From assembly GCF_022605725.1 (NCBI RefSeq), contig NC_065549.1, positions 32,813,690-32,877,689 on the forward strand: a stretch of DNA of 64,000 nucleotides, in the 5' to 3' direction. This stretch comes from Anthonomus grandis grandis. Lineage: Eukaryota > Arthropoda > Insecta > Coleoptera > Curculionidae. The translations under genes and the position numbers were made by a program. Positions 24,401 through 34,621 of the stretch are shown piece after piece (the first letter of the stretch is position 1; each line of letters begins with the position of its first letter). Below the pieces are notes generated by a model. The model ran no database searches and was not told the DNA's origin. It saw only the letters and a list, made by a program, of their open reading frames with translations.

Positions 24401-26254
24401 CTAGATTACGTTTTTACGTTTTTCCGCAACGGTTGGTATAGCTGTTCCATTAATATTAATTTTAAAATTTGCCATGCAATCTAGAAGATGACTTTTATTT
24501 TGTGAAAAAAACATTGCACATGACTTTGAAGCATTTAATTTGAGGTTATGGTTTTCAGCAAACAAAGCAATCTGATTTAAGTCGGCGTTAATTTTATTCT
24601 GTGCCACCTGAACGTCTGATATTTTGAAAGAATTATAAATTTGGGAGTCGTCAGCAAATTGGTGCAGCTTAGAATTTTCGATGCACTTATTCATATCAGC
24701 AACATATAAAGAGAAAAGTAAGGGGCCTAATATGGAACCCTGAGGCACCCCTTTTTTAAATGACAAAAACCTTGAAAATTTAAATTCACCATCATTCACC
24801 GTTCGGACACAATGTAACCGATCTTTAAGATAAAAGCTAAAAAAATTTATGGCATTTGCCGAAAAACCATAATAGTGCAGTTTTGCCAAAAGCATTTGGT
24901 GATCTATGGTATCGAATGCTTTACTTAGATTTAAAAGAGTTAGGCAAGTTATTTCCTTTGAATCCTCTATAAACCTGATATCATTAACAATACTGATAAG
25001 ACTTGTTATAGTACTATAAGATTTACGAAATCCTGACTGGCAATCAGGAATAATTTTTAAATTATAAACATAGTCAGCTATTTCGTTATATACGTGACGT
25101 TCTAAGATTTTTGAAATGACAGGCAGAATACTTATTGGCCTAATGTCTTTATAATCTGTTGGACAAGGTATTTTTGGTAAGGGAATGAGTATCGCTTTTT
25201 TCCAGTCATCGGGGAATTGGTTTTCTAAGATGCAGGAATTTAAAATATTGACTAATGGCTTAAGACAAAAAGAAAGACATAGTTTAAGATCTCTAATGGA
25301 AATTCCATCACCATCTATTGCATTTGACCCTATTTTATTTATAATATCGACAGTTTTATTTTCAGTTATAAGACTTATATTAAATTCCGTCTCAAAGTGA
25401 CTAAATGTATTTGAATTATAAAAGTTAAGTTTTTCTAATGATGTTGAATTAGTAGGGCCCACGGTGTTCGAAAAAAAATTATTTAAGTCCTCGGGTAAAT
25501 TGAGATTTTCAGGAATAGGGTCAATTTTTTTTTTAGTAAAATTAAGTTTTTTTGCTTTGTTCCAAAATTCTTTACCCTTTTCTATAGACATTTGCTTGAA
25601 AAAAGTAATTTTTTCGCGATTAATTGCGTGTTTAGTATAATTCTTTAATTGCCTGTAATATGACAAATTCACGAGAGTTTTTTGTCGAGTATATTTTTTC
25701 CGAGCTTTGTCTCTTAATTTAATTAGATGTTTAATATTACTCGTTATCCACGGCGTAAATGGTCTATCCTTATATAGTCTTGTTTTAAACGGAGCGTATT
25801 TATTTATTAAATAGGAAATATTATTGCTAAGTAATGACACTTTTTGATTAATGTCAGAAATATAATAAATATTATGCCACTGTAGCTGCTGGGCCTCCTC
25901 CCCAAATGAAGTCATGTTAATACTATTGTAGTCCCTGGACCTAACAACTTTTTTACATAATTTAGATTTTGGTAAGTTTAAAATCGCTTGAACTAGATTA
26001 TGATCAGATATGGACTCCGATATACAGGTAGATTGAGAGCTAAGACTAATAAGGGTATTAGACCGATTGTTGATTCTAGTAGGGTTATTAATCAGTTGCC
26101 GAAGATCGAATACTTCCAAAAGATACTTAAAGTTTTGAGTTGCTGCAGTTGGTCTAAGTAAATCTATATTTAAGTCCCCCATAAAAATTATACTATCATA
26201 GCATGGAACAGATATAGTAAAAATTTCTTCAACAAGTTCAAGAAATGTAGGCAT
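24401..26254 (-). CDS. LINE endonuclease (partial) and reverse transcriptase
   Basis: 617 codons remain open. The start is inside the endonuclease ('YDSIIFMGDLNIDLL', a GDLN form of GDFN; 'SESISDHNLVQ', the SDH motif). After a linker ('RPFTPWITSNIKHL'), RT has 'DWKKAILIPLPK', 'DIRPISILPVISKILERHVYNE', 'SGFRKSYST', 'CLTLLNLSKAFDTIDHQ' (motif A), 'FKKGVPQGSILGPLLFSLYVADM' (motif B), 'LHQFADDSQIY' (FADD catalytic pair) and 'HNLKLNASKS'. Motif A has Asn where the catalytic Asp is expected (LLNLSKAFD, normally LLDLSKAFD), so polymerase activity is doubtful despite the open frame. The frame is lost at the C-terminus near 24400. Confidence 0.88.
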   Translation of the reverse strand: MPTFLELVEEIFTISVPCYDSIIFMGDLNIDLLRPTAATQNFKYLLEVFDLRQLINNPTRINNRSNTLISLSSQSTCISESISDHNLVQAILNLPKSKLCKKVVRSRDYNSINMTSFGEEAQQLQWHNIYYISDINQKVSLLSNNISYLINKYAPFKTRLYKDRPFTPWITSNIKHLIKLRDKARKKYTRQKTLVNLSYYRQLKNYTKHAINREKITFFKQMSIEKGKEFWNKAKKLNFTKKKIDPIPENLNLPEDLNNFFSNTVGPTNSTSLEKLNFYNSNTFSHFETEFNISLITENKTVDIINKIGSNAIDGDGISIRDLKLCLSFCLKPLVNILNSCILENQFPDDWKKAILIPLPKIPCPTDYKDIRPISILPVISKILERHVYNEIADYVYNLKIIPDCQSGFRKSYSTITSLISIVNDIRFIEDSKEITCLTLLNLSKAFDTIDHQMLLAKLHYYGFSANAINFFSFYLKDRLHCVRTVNDGEFKFSRFLSFKKGVPQGSILGPLLFSLYVADMNKCIENSKLHQFADDSQIYNSFKISDVQVAQNKINADLNQIALFAENHNLKLNASKSCAMFFSQNKSHLLDCMANFKININGTAIPTVAEKRKNVI

Positions 26255-26262
26255 GCTAGAAG

Positions 26263-26795
26263 AAGGTATTATGTAGTTTATTAAGTTTTATTATAGTATG
26301 CATTGTTTCCGCTCCAATAATCATCTTGATTGTGGGTTTATCTGTTGACTGGGTATTTTTGGGCCAACCGGGATACTGGTTAGAGCTTCTTGGAACTACC
26401 GAAGCATTTCTAAGTATCACACGGGGGGACCAATTTGTCTGGTCAGCAAGGTCAACCAAGTTCCAAATGTTTGTCATCGTCTGCTTGCAACCGAACCGAC
26501 TCGATCAACCTGAGTCGACATTATTTTTATTATTATAAGGCAAACAACAATTGACTGTGCTTATAATAAGTGGGGCAAGGAAATAATGTTTAGGTTAAGT
26601 CTAGTTTTAATTTATGGTCTACCTCTGACAGGATATTTCTGGAACGGGGATGCTGTTTCTGGATTACCGAGACCATCCATGGACAAACCGGAGTGTCCTG
26701 ATACAGTTATGGCCAACTTATACTTTTAGTTTATTTTTGATTTATGTTTTTATTGAATGTAGCTTTTGTTAAATAAAGATATTATTTATTTGCTT
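26263..26795. other. Unassigned stretch, probably LINE-derived
   Basis: Contains AAATAAAGATATTATTTATTT at about 26770-26790, which resembles a plus-strand retroelement poly(A) region, and frame fragments such as 'TGYFWNGDAVSGLPRPSMDKPE'. I cannot name a family. Confidence 0.4.
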
Positions 26796-27025
26796 TACAG
26801 TCATTTAAGGATTGCTTCCGTCGTCTGGGCACCGCGATATGAGGTGTATAAAGTGAAAACAATGCAAAATAAATTTTTAAGATTTTGAAACTATAAAAAT
26901 GCCGGTACATTTAACTAATTTTATAAAAAATAGAGTTAAATATCAATTATATTCTCTTAAAGCACATTTTTTTTTCTATGAACTAATTAACTATCATATT
27001 GACTTGCGTCATCTATTATCACTAA
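26796..27025 (+). pseudogene. LINE RT C-terminal fragment
   Basis: Plus-strand translation reads 'HLRIASVVWAPRYEVYKVKTMQNKFLRF' and then weaker similarity to 'NYKNAGTFN'. This matches the conserved post-RT segment of Jockey-type LINEs (V-R-P-x-L-E-Y-x-S-V-V-W-x-P ... V-Q-N-K-F-L-R). Stops follow; only a fragment remains. Confidence 0.65.
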
Positions 27026-27285
27026 AGCGTGGATTTATAAGCGTAAAAATAATAAAAATACTCATTTAAAAAAGCATGAAAAATTCCTAAAATAAGCATA
27101 AAAAATGGCATAAAAACTAAAAACTGCACTATAAGAATACAATATGAAATACTTCTAAAACTGAAATATGTACTAGGCAAAAAATAAGACAATAAACATT
27201 TTCGGTACTTTTTATTTAACTTTGATAATATGAACTAACGCATCATTAATAATGATTTTTTTTACAAAAGAAACATCAGCTCATA

Positions 27286-28038
27286 TTATTCAGGCTTGAA
27301 CGATGCAATAATTAAATATTTTTCTAAATTATCCACTAAAAATCCCATTCTTCTATCACTCAAAACAAGTTTTAAATGGGAGAAACTTCTTTCAACATCT
27401 ACGCAGGTAATTGGATCATACTTAAATTTTGGAAATAAAGCAGCATCAGATATAGCAAGGTCTTTTACAAAATCTCTTTTAATCACATTTGAAATTTGTT
27501 TTAAAATTTTATACCCTGTATTTTTGTTTAAAACTTCATTAAGCATATTATAAATTATTTTTCCAGGTCCACCATGTACTTTTAGGCAATCATTTTAAAA
27601 ATTTTCAATTATTTCCATAGATTCGACTAGAGCAAGACCCTTTTCTTCAAGTTGCGTGATGGCCTTGCTCACAAAGTTATAGTTTGTGTTAATAAACGTC
27701 AAACTCTGCTTAAATTCTTAATTTTTGACTATCTTTTGGCACTTTAAAATTGATTCGGAAGAGGATTCAAAAAGATCTAATACGATTTCCTTGAAAGATT
27801 AAAAATGGTTAGCATAATAGTCAGCAGCGTCCAGCCAAGTACCCCACCTTGTAATAATGGGTTCAGGGGGTAGTGGTATACCTGGCATCCTTTCTCGAAA
27901 TAATTGAGCTCTTAATGGTGCTTTTACAAAAATCTTTTTTCCTGTATTTACCAAAGGGAAAAACAATTTATTGTTTTCATACTTTAATTCTGAATGGCCT
28001 CTTATCCATTCCTTCACACTTGGTTTTACTTTTGGCAT
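27286..28038 (-). pseudogene. hAT transposase remnant
   Basis: The N-terminal piece (27799-28038, MPKVKPSVKEWIRGHSELKYENNKLF...) ends 'MPGIPLPPEPIITRWGTWLDAADYYANHF', a signature of a hAT family related to the CGG-binding-protein type. The C-terminal piece (27286-27546) has 'KFKYDPITCVDVERSFSHLKLVLSDRRMGFLVDNLEKYLII', the hAT dimerisation region. Between them 'FINTNYNFVSKAITQLEEKGLALVESM' is in frame but with two stops. The middle of the transposase, with most catalytic residues, is deleted. No clear terminal repeats found. Confidence 0.82.
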
Positions 28039-28039
28039 T

Positions 28040-28770
28040 ATTTTTGTTAAATGTTAATAAATAACTCATTTTAAAAGCTCTGCGATTTAATATCTTACGT
28101 CGGCAAGTAAATTCGCCATACGAACGAAACTCCTATACGATAAACAATATTTATATAAACTATGAATTTCTTGATTGGCCTCTCCTTCAGAGATTCCCGA
28201 ACTGATCCAAAACAGAACGCGGGATAGGATGCGACGTAATGGCCGCAGAAGGATAGCAGGCTCTACTAGATATTTGCGTGCGTTGGGCATTTATTAAGGA
28301 AGGAAAATAAGCTTTGTGATGGGGATTTGTTGCTTAATATTTCCGTGTTATTAAAATAAGATTATTTATCAGGAAAAAAATGTTGGCACATGAAGTGCAA
28401 AATATGCATCACATATATCACTTCTGCTCCAAATATGCATGAAAATAAGCACAAATAAAAAATATGCATAAAACTAAAAAAGGCAAAAGGGCACGAAAAA
28501 AAAGTTACCAAAGGGCTTCATTTCTTGTAATTCATATGTATGTATGTTCAAATTAGCTTAGCCATCAAAAATTGCGTATGGCATTATTTTTATTAATCCG
28601 CGCTTTAATTATCACCAATACCTTTTCATATAATTCAGTGAAATTATGCTTTCATCATATAACTCCAAATTTTTCAGCGTGGATTTATTTTGTCACTCTT
28701 TTTCTTTGTTTTAACCAGAGAATTCTTATGGATCTTAGTATTAATTAGCAACAACACTAAATTGGAAACG
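28040..28770. other. Flank of hAT remnant with TATGCAT repeats
   Basis: Several scattered 'AAATATGCAT(G/A)AAA' motifs occur between 28395 and 28475, echoed by 'AAGCATAAAAAATGGCATAAAAAC' at 27090-27115 on the other side of the hAT remnant. They may be subterminal repeats of that element. No gene recognised. Confidence 0.4.
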
Positions 28771-29190
28771 TAGGGCTGGTATTTTTGCTCTTGCATAATA
28801 TTTTACTTAAGCACTCTTGGAAAAATTTGTGATTAGATATTTTTATGAAATTTGGTACATGTATTCTATGCATCATGATGCATTTTTTGATGGACAAAAA
28901 AATACTTTCTTGCCAGTGGCGTCCCTACAGCTCTTCTATTGAATATTTTTAGTGAAAAAAATACTATGCCACTGCTTTTTCTTAAGATAAAAATTATTTT
29001 TAAAATTGTCAATCACTTTTCAGCAAATTTAATTTTTTGTTTTTTTTTGTTCGACGCATAGTTTTTGCTTAAAAAATTTAAAACAATTTTACTTCCCGAA
29101 AAATTTGATGCGGTATGAAAATGTTTGTTCGTCAATTGCAAGCAAATTAAGGCATCAGATTTATTACAAGAAGTACAAAAAGTTAAAAAA
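28771..29190. repeat. MLE-A left inverted repeat
   Basis: Inverted partner of 33155-33560. The arm is T/A-rich with long homopolymers, which accounts for many small gaps between the two copies. Confidence 0.75.
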
Positions 29191-29619
29191 TTTAAATAAT
29201 TTAAGAAATACTCATGTTATTAACGCGTTTAAAAAGTAAATAGGAATAAAAAAGTGCCGTAGCTTATAACGCAATAAACGCGTCTTTATTTAACGTAAAT
29301 AAAATCGCGGAGTCGTCTATGCATGTTTGTTATTGAAGCAATGGCAGCCATGCATTTCGTATATGACCTCGTCGATGGTAACGCAACAGAAGCCAGACGT
29401 ATTTATCAGGAAAGGTATTCGAATCGGGTCCTACCAGATAGCCGAATCTTTTCAAATATTCATCGTCGGCTTAAATAAACTGGTTGTTTTAAGAAAGGTA
29501 CTTCGGAAGGTAGACCTTGAACTATCAGAACACGGTGCTACAAGCAATCGAAGAACATCAAGCACAAGATGAGTACGAGGAAGATGGCAAGAACTTTGCA
29601 TATCACGTTACAGATAATA

Positions 29620-30720
29620 ATAAGCCTTTATTTCCAACAGGCAACTTGCCCAATAACAGGAAAAAGTTGTAAAACAATAAAAAATATAGTTTAAAAAAAA
29701 CACACAAACAAACCTAAAAGAACGAAAAGAAAAGAAAGAAAGTAAAGTAAAATAAAGTCACAATCTCAAAAGTTATGCAAAAAATTAGAACAAATAATTA
29801 TTATAATGATATAAAAACCCAATTATAAAAGTTTAACAAGTTAATCACATATTCAAAAAAATTAAATTAAATCAACTGCAATATACCTACTAACTATAAC
29901 TTGAACACATGGGTCTTAATCCCAAGAGTAATGATCCACCAAGATATCGACAATCACATGAACCGAAGAGAAATTTATATCGCACATGTGACAGATCCGA
30001 TTAAATATAGCGCATATTGTATATAGTGACGATTTCAATAGGATGTTAGTATGAGGTCTTAGCAGAAAGAATGTTAGGGGATGTCTAGCATTAAGCCTAG
30101 GCACCATGAAACGTACACCAGAAAGAAGTACAGGACTATAAATGAATCCATTCAGTAACCCATGCAGGAATTTTACGATTGAAGCGTTCCAATAGTTGCC
30201 GATGATCAAACCCTCTAACCGGATATATGCCATCCTGCCTAAAGGCCAAAAACTTAGCAAATCTACGCTGAATAGATTCAAGGAGACCAACATGATTCTG
30301 ATAGAGCGGGTTCCATATGATGCAGCCATCTCCAGTTTTGATCTCACAAAGCAACAACTTCTAATTATGAACCCAAGCCTTCTCAGGGCTGACTTGACTA
30401 TGTTGTTGAAGTGTGGAACGAATGTAAATTCAGAGTCAAAGGTGATACCAAGATCAGTAATTTGCTCTAATCTACTCAAAATAGTATCATTAACAAAGTA
30501 ATTAGAATTTAAGGGTGTTTTTGATCTAGAGTAACTGGCCACACTACATATAGCCACATTCAAGCCTAACCTGTTAACAGCGCACCATACCTCCAATGTA
30601 TTTAGATAGTTCTGAAGAAAAACACAATCCTCCAAACCATATACATTTAAATATAGCTTCAAATCATCGGGAAAAGCCAACCTATGACAAGTGAGTGACT
30701 CAATCAAGTCAATCAGATGA
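29620..30720 (-). pseudogene. LINE 3' fragment inside MLE-B
   Basis: The minus-strand frame 29916-30707 (263 codons) reads 'LAFPDDLKLYLNV' (worn FADD box), 'LEVWCAVNRLGLNVAICSVASYSRSKTPL', 'LSRLEQITDLGITFDSEFTFVPHFNNIVKSALRRLGFIIRSC', the palm-thumb part of a Jockey-type RT. Its 3' end at about 29620 has AAATAAAGGC followed by TTATTATTA. The 5' side is truncated inside RT. Confidence 0.8.
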
Positions 30721-30759
30721 TCTCCTTATAATTTAAAGGGAAAATGTGTAAATTTTTCT

Positions 30760-30960
30760 TCTTTTTGCTTATTTTCCAACTTAAGATAGATTTCATGGAT
30801 TTCACGGGTTTTTTATTATCTTCTTTCTATAACTGCTATCTATGTAATTTGGTATATCTTTTTGTTCATGTAATTAGAGGTAAAGTTAATTAGCCCTAGG
30901 CTAGAGTTCGCCTTTATACATTTTGGTATAATAAAGACATTATTTATTTATTTATTTATA
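30760..30960 (+). repeat. LINE 3' untranslated end with (TTTA)n tail
   Basis: Ends in 'AATAAAGACATTATTTATTTATTTATTTATA'-type sequence at 30930-30960: a polyadenylation signal followed by TTTA repeats, on the plus strand and so opposite to the RT fragment beside it. No coding part is recognised. It is a separate insertion or a rearranged piece. Confidence 0.55.
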
Positions 30961-32223
30961 TTTGTCATTAAATTGTTTGACGCATTTTGGTTGATTTAAG
31001 AGTACAGGCATTACTTCCCAGAGATTTTCCGCAGCGAGTGAACTTCTGTCAGTGGCATCTCCAGAATATTATACTAAATCCACAGTTTGAGTCACAGATT
31101 TTGTTTACAGATGAAGCAATTTTTTCTCAGAACGCTATTCAAAATTTTCACAACAATCATTTTTGGGCAGAAGAAAACCTCCATACCATAAGGGAAACCC
31201 ATTTTCAACACCAATTTTTGGTTAATGTTTGGGTAGAAATTATTGGTGATTACCTAATAAGCCCATTTTTCTATCAGGGCGCCTTGATGGTCGGTCATAT
31301 TTCCAGTTTCTCGAAGAAGAACTGCCTGGGCTTCTTGAAGATGTGCCACTTCTGTTAAGAAATCGAATATGGTACATTCACGATGGTGCCTCTGTTCATT
31401 TTAGTTTAATTGCTCGAAATCATTCAAATACCGTTTATCCGAATCAATGGATCAGTCGCGGAGGACCACAACAATGACCAGCAAGATCTCCCGATATGAA
31501 CAGCTTAGATTTATTTTTTTGGGGGGCAACTTAAGACTCTAGTTTATAAAACTCCCGTAAATACTCTAGAGGATTTAAGAGACCGAATAGTTGCCTCGAG
31601 TGAAATTATACGAAATACGCCGGGAATATTTGTGCGTGTGCGTAAGTCCATGCGTAGACGAGCGAAAGCCTGCCTACTTAGTGAAGGTGGCCATTTTTAA
31701 CAATTTGTGTAATCAGTGTAATTAAAATAAAATACATTTGAGCCGTTCATTTAAACTTACACTCAATTAAACTAAGTTTCATAAAATTAAATACCTAAAA
31801 CCCGTTTTTTGTACTTAAAACCTTGTTGTTTTTAAAGTAAAATTAGGTAGGTATTTCAGAACTAATTGCCAATTGATATTAATCATACTCCATAGCTAAA
31901 AAAAACATTTAATGGTATTTAACACCAACCACTTATTTTTTAAGACAAGAGCTATTGCCATCATCGATGTTTATGCATATAAACGTCATTTATTTATGCA
32001 TCACTAGATAAAGTAAAATTTTACATTTAGAATCACAGCTCGTTGATTATGGTTATAGCAACGAGCGATAAGAAACATGCATAGGCGACTCCGCGACTTT
32101 ATTTGTTATTGTAGCGGGTTATCCAATTCGAGGTTGGCTAAGTACAACCCTGCCGTTTGACACCTGTTAGAAATAAACATCATGTGAAGCGTTTTTTAGT
32201 TGAAGGTTTGCCATTTATAAATA

Positions 32224-33047
32224 TGGATCGTTTAACAGTCGAATAACGTACTAAAATTATTAAATTGTTCGATAACAATGTTGATTCTTCTGTGTCAACG
32301 TTTAGAGCTTTACGAGCTGATTACAGTCGACATAATCATCCTACAGTGCAAACAGTCTCGAATACAGTAAGAAAATTTGAAGAGACTGGATCGGTTACTA
32401 ATATTGTAAGGCACGTGCATCACCAGTTCGTTCAGCTGAAAATATCGCTGCTGTGGCTCAAAGTGTGCAGCAAGACCCAAATTTATTAATTCCTTGGCGT
32501 GCTCAAAATTTGGGCTTGTCTTATGGCTCACTGTGGCGAGTTTTGCATTTGGAATTACAGCTCCATCCAGAAAAAGTTACTCTATGGTGCATTATGGTCT
32601 GGTGTTGTTATTGGTCCGTATTTTTTTCAAAACGATCGTGGGAGAGTCTTAACAGTAAACTCTGAGCAGTATGGAAGCATGTTGACCAATTTTTTTCGGA
32701 GAGAAATCAAAGAAAAAGATCTAAAAGACATGTGGTTCCAACAGGACGGGGCCACAAGTCACACAACACAGACCAATCGAGCTCTTTTGCAAGAGAAGTT
32801 TCCAGGACGTTTAATTTCAAGATTAGATGATATCTATTGGCCCCCAAGATCCGGTGATCTTACACCTTTGGATTTTTTTTGTGGGGCTATGCGAAAGATC
32901 GTGTTTACGCCAATAACCCTCAAACTCTTCAACAACTTAAAGCCGACACTCGTGAAGTTCTTGCCGAGATTGAAAATTTTCTTAAAAGGATTGAAGTTTG
33001 TCAGAGGTCCCGAGGTGGACATTTAAATGATATTGTGTTTCACATAT
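32224..33047 (+). pseudogene. MLE-A transposase, broken
   Basis: Starts at ATG 32224 (MDRLTVE, then a stop, then RTKIIKLFDNNVDSSVSTFRALRADYSRH), the usual N-terminus. The segment with the first catalytic Asp is largely deleted. The rest reads 'FWSGVVIGPYFFQND', 'MWFQQDGATSHTTQTNRALLQEKFPGRLISR' (second Asp) and 'PPRSGDLTPLDFF' (third Asp; S-P-D has become S-G-D). It then slips at a T8 run (32873-32880), the same codons as in MLE-3. The tail 'VLAEIENFLKRIEVCQRSRGGHLNDIVFHI' is in the shifted frame. Confidence 0.85.
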
Positions 33048-33154
33048 AATGGACTGATTCAATCTTTAAAAGAAAATAAAAATTTCGTCTTCATCTAAAT
33101 ATCTTATGTGTTTTATTTAAACTTTACTTTCCCAAGCATAAAATGGATAATCCT

Positions 33155-33560
33155 GTAGTAGTATTTTCATACTTTCTGTAATAAATCTGATTCCTTAATT
33201 TGCTTGTAATCTACGAACAAACATTTTCACACCGCATCAGATTTTTAGGGAAGTAAAATTGTTTTTATTTTTTTAAGCGAAAACCATGCGTCGAAAGAAA
33301 AAAAAAAGAAATCAAATATGCTAAAAAATTATTGGGGATTTTAAAAATAATTTTTATTTTATGAAAAAACAGTGGTGTAGCATTTTTTCACTAAAAATAT
33401 CCAATAGAAGCCCTGTAGGGAAGCCACTGGCAAAGAATTTTTTTTTTTACTGCGTCTTGATGCATAAATGCATAACATGTACCAAATGTCATCAAAATGT
33501 CTACCATATTGCTAAGTTATTATTAAAAAAATGATTTTTTTTGAAAACTTTAACACCCTG
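33155..33560. repeat. MLE-A right inverted repeat
   Basis: Inverted partner of 28771-29190; it ends with CACCCTG at 33560. The following bases are TG rather than TA, so the target duplication has decayed. Confidence 0.75.
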
Positions 33561-34393
33561 TGCCTCAAAAATTGAGACGTTTAGGACATAGGTTAATAGG
33601 AACTTTTTTTCTTAAAATGGATCCAGGAGTCCCCTTAAAAATTAGTAGGTCTTTAATGAACCCCTGTACAATTATGTTCGTCTTGATGATAATGTACGCT
33701 CGCTTCCCCTCTCTCTTTCTCAGTGTGGTACGGTGGCTAAAGTTTGATTCAGCGAACACCAACATTCCCTGCATTATTATGCGCTAATAGGATAAAATGG
33801 TTTAAATATAATATTAATTGAAATTTGATGAAGATTATTGTGTCAAAACTTATAATACCTCGAACACAGGAAAACACTTGTAAAATTATATTTTCTTATT
33901 TTATATAAAAGTTGCGTTATCAAGTGGCCATTCTATGAACGTAAAAATAATACGGAGCAAACTTTTATTACATCACGTTAATGATTTATTTTTTTACGAC
34001 AATACTTTACGAGAGCAATTTTAAGAGGCGACGCTCGGTAATTAACAAAAGGCATTTAAAGGCCGAGAAATTAGTAAATACAAAAGACATGATTTCGCGT
34101 TAAGCTTTTAAAGGCAACTTTAATTGGGTTATTTTTTTCGATTTTTTCTCAAATATATATAAATTAAAATTTCTCCAATATTAAAATTTAATTTTAGCCG
34201 AAATTATTTTCTTATGCGACTTTGGCGGTACGATATAATACCTGTTCAAATATTTGTTATTTTACTTAATTTTTTATGGTTTTAATTCTGTATAAAATTA
34301 ATTAAAAATATTGTTTATAGTTTATTAAATTTTGTTCTATTTAAATAAGTAGAAAAAAGTGTACCTTTACCTTATTAATGCCAATAGGTTCTG
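33561..34393. other. AT-rich spacer, no gene recognised
   Basis: I see no transposase, RT or splice-bounded exon. An AATAAA on the minus strand at 34321-34326 lies about 70 bp beyond the stop of the small ORF at 34394-34621 and could be its polyadenylation signal. Confidence 0.45.
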
Positions 34394-34621
34394 TTAATCA
34401 GTAACTGATGGAGTAAACATCTTAAATAAAAACACCATCATAATCACCACTACAGTAAATATACCCAAAACACTTAAAATATATTGAAAATGTGCCAAAC
34501 AAGGGTAACATTCTTTAACCACAACACTATCGCTACTAGCACTTAATTTTCTTATCCTATTTTCACTATAATTGACTTCATCGTCTTCAGGGCATCTATC
34601 TAGCAAGGCGATAGAATCCAT
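34394..34621 (-). CDS. Small putative tail-anchored membrane protein
   Basis: 75 codons from ATG 34621 (CGTAAAATGG context): MDSIALLDRCPEDDEVNYSE..., an acidic/polar N-terminal half with 'RKLSASSDSVV', two Cys ('ECYPCLAHF'), then one hydrophobic segment of about 22 residues ('YILSVLGIFTVVVIMMVFLF') and a short tail KMFTPSVTD. The shape is that of a C-terminally anchored membrane protein with the N-terminus in the cytosol. The frame stays open upstream of the ATG for 31 codons, so the true start could differ or this may be a last exon. A minus-strand AATAAA lies about 70 bp downstream. I recognise no family. It lies in a stretch free of transposon motifs, which favours a host gene. Confidence 0.4.
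   Translation of the reverse strand: MDSIALLDRCPEDDEVNYSENRIRKLSASSDSVVVKECYPCLAHFQYILSVLGIFTVVVIMMVFLFKMFTPSVTD

Larger units (their letters stand above)
23211..26262 (-). mobile_element. CR1/Jockey-like LINE, 5'-truncated
   Basis: The coding parts are 24401-26254 and 23808-24278, followed by about 570 bp of 3' untranslated sequence and the TTGAAT-repeat tail. The 5' end falls inside the endonuclease, so the copy is 5'-truncated, as is common for LINEs. It shares its linker and thumb motifs with the remnant at 10.6-12.6 kb. Confidence 0.85.
29332..31700 (+). pseudogene. MLE-B transposase, split and broken
   Basis: The N-terminal part (29332-29610) reads 'IEAMAAMHFVYDLVDGNATEARRIYQERYSNRVLPDSRIFSNIHRRL', a DUF4817-type helix-turn-helix domain. 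LINE insertions follow. The catalytic part resumes at about 30995 with 'VQALLPRDFPQRVNFCQW', 'QILFTDEAIFSQNAIQNFHN' (first Asp), 'RIWYIHDGASVHFSLIARNH' (second Asp) and 'ARSPDMNSLDLFFWG' (third Asp). It then slips at a run of six G (31521-31526, five expected). The tail 'NTLEDLRDRIVASSEIIRNTPGIFVRVRKSM' ends at 31700. Confidence 0.85.
29290..32108 (+). mobile_element. Mariner-like element MLE-B inside MLE-A
   Basis: Short inverted ends share 'AAATAAArTCGCGGAGTCG' and 'CTATGCATGTTT' (29297-29328 against 32073-32106). It lies between the left arm and the transposase of MLE-A and is itself split by LINE fragments at 29620-30960. Exact ends are uncertain by a few bases. Confidence 0.72.
28771..33560 (+). 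mobile_element. Mariner-like element MLE-A with about 400-bp TIRs
   Basis: The left arm (about 28771-29190) and the right arm (about 33155-33560) are inverted copies with moderate divergence. Shared blocks include 'GGTACATGT', 'TTTTTAGTGAAAAAA', 'CGACGCATxGTTTT' and 'AATTTTACTTCCC'. The right terminus is the mariner-type TAACACCCTG. Its transposase is at 32224-33047, and the 5' part is interrupted by MLE-B. Confidence 0.8.

Noticed and set aside
28087..28290. 67-codon minus-strand frame beside the hAT remnant as a gene
   Set aside because: No motif and no continuity with the hAT reading; on the plus strand an equally plausible frame (NRTRDRMRRNGRRRIAG) exists, and neither is recognised.
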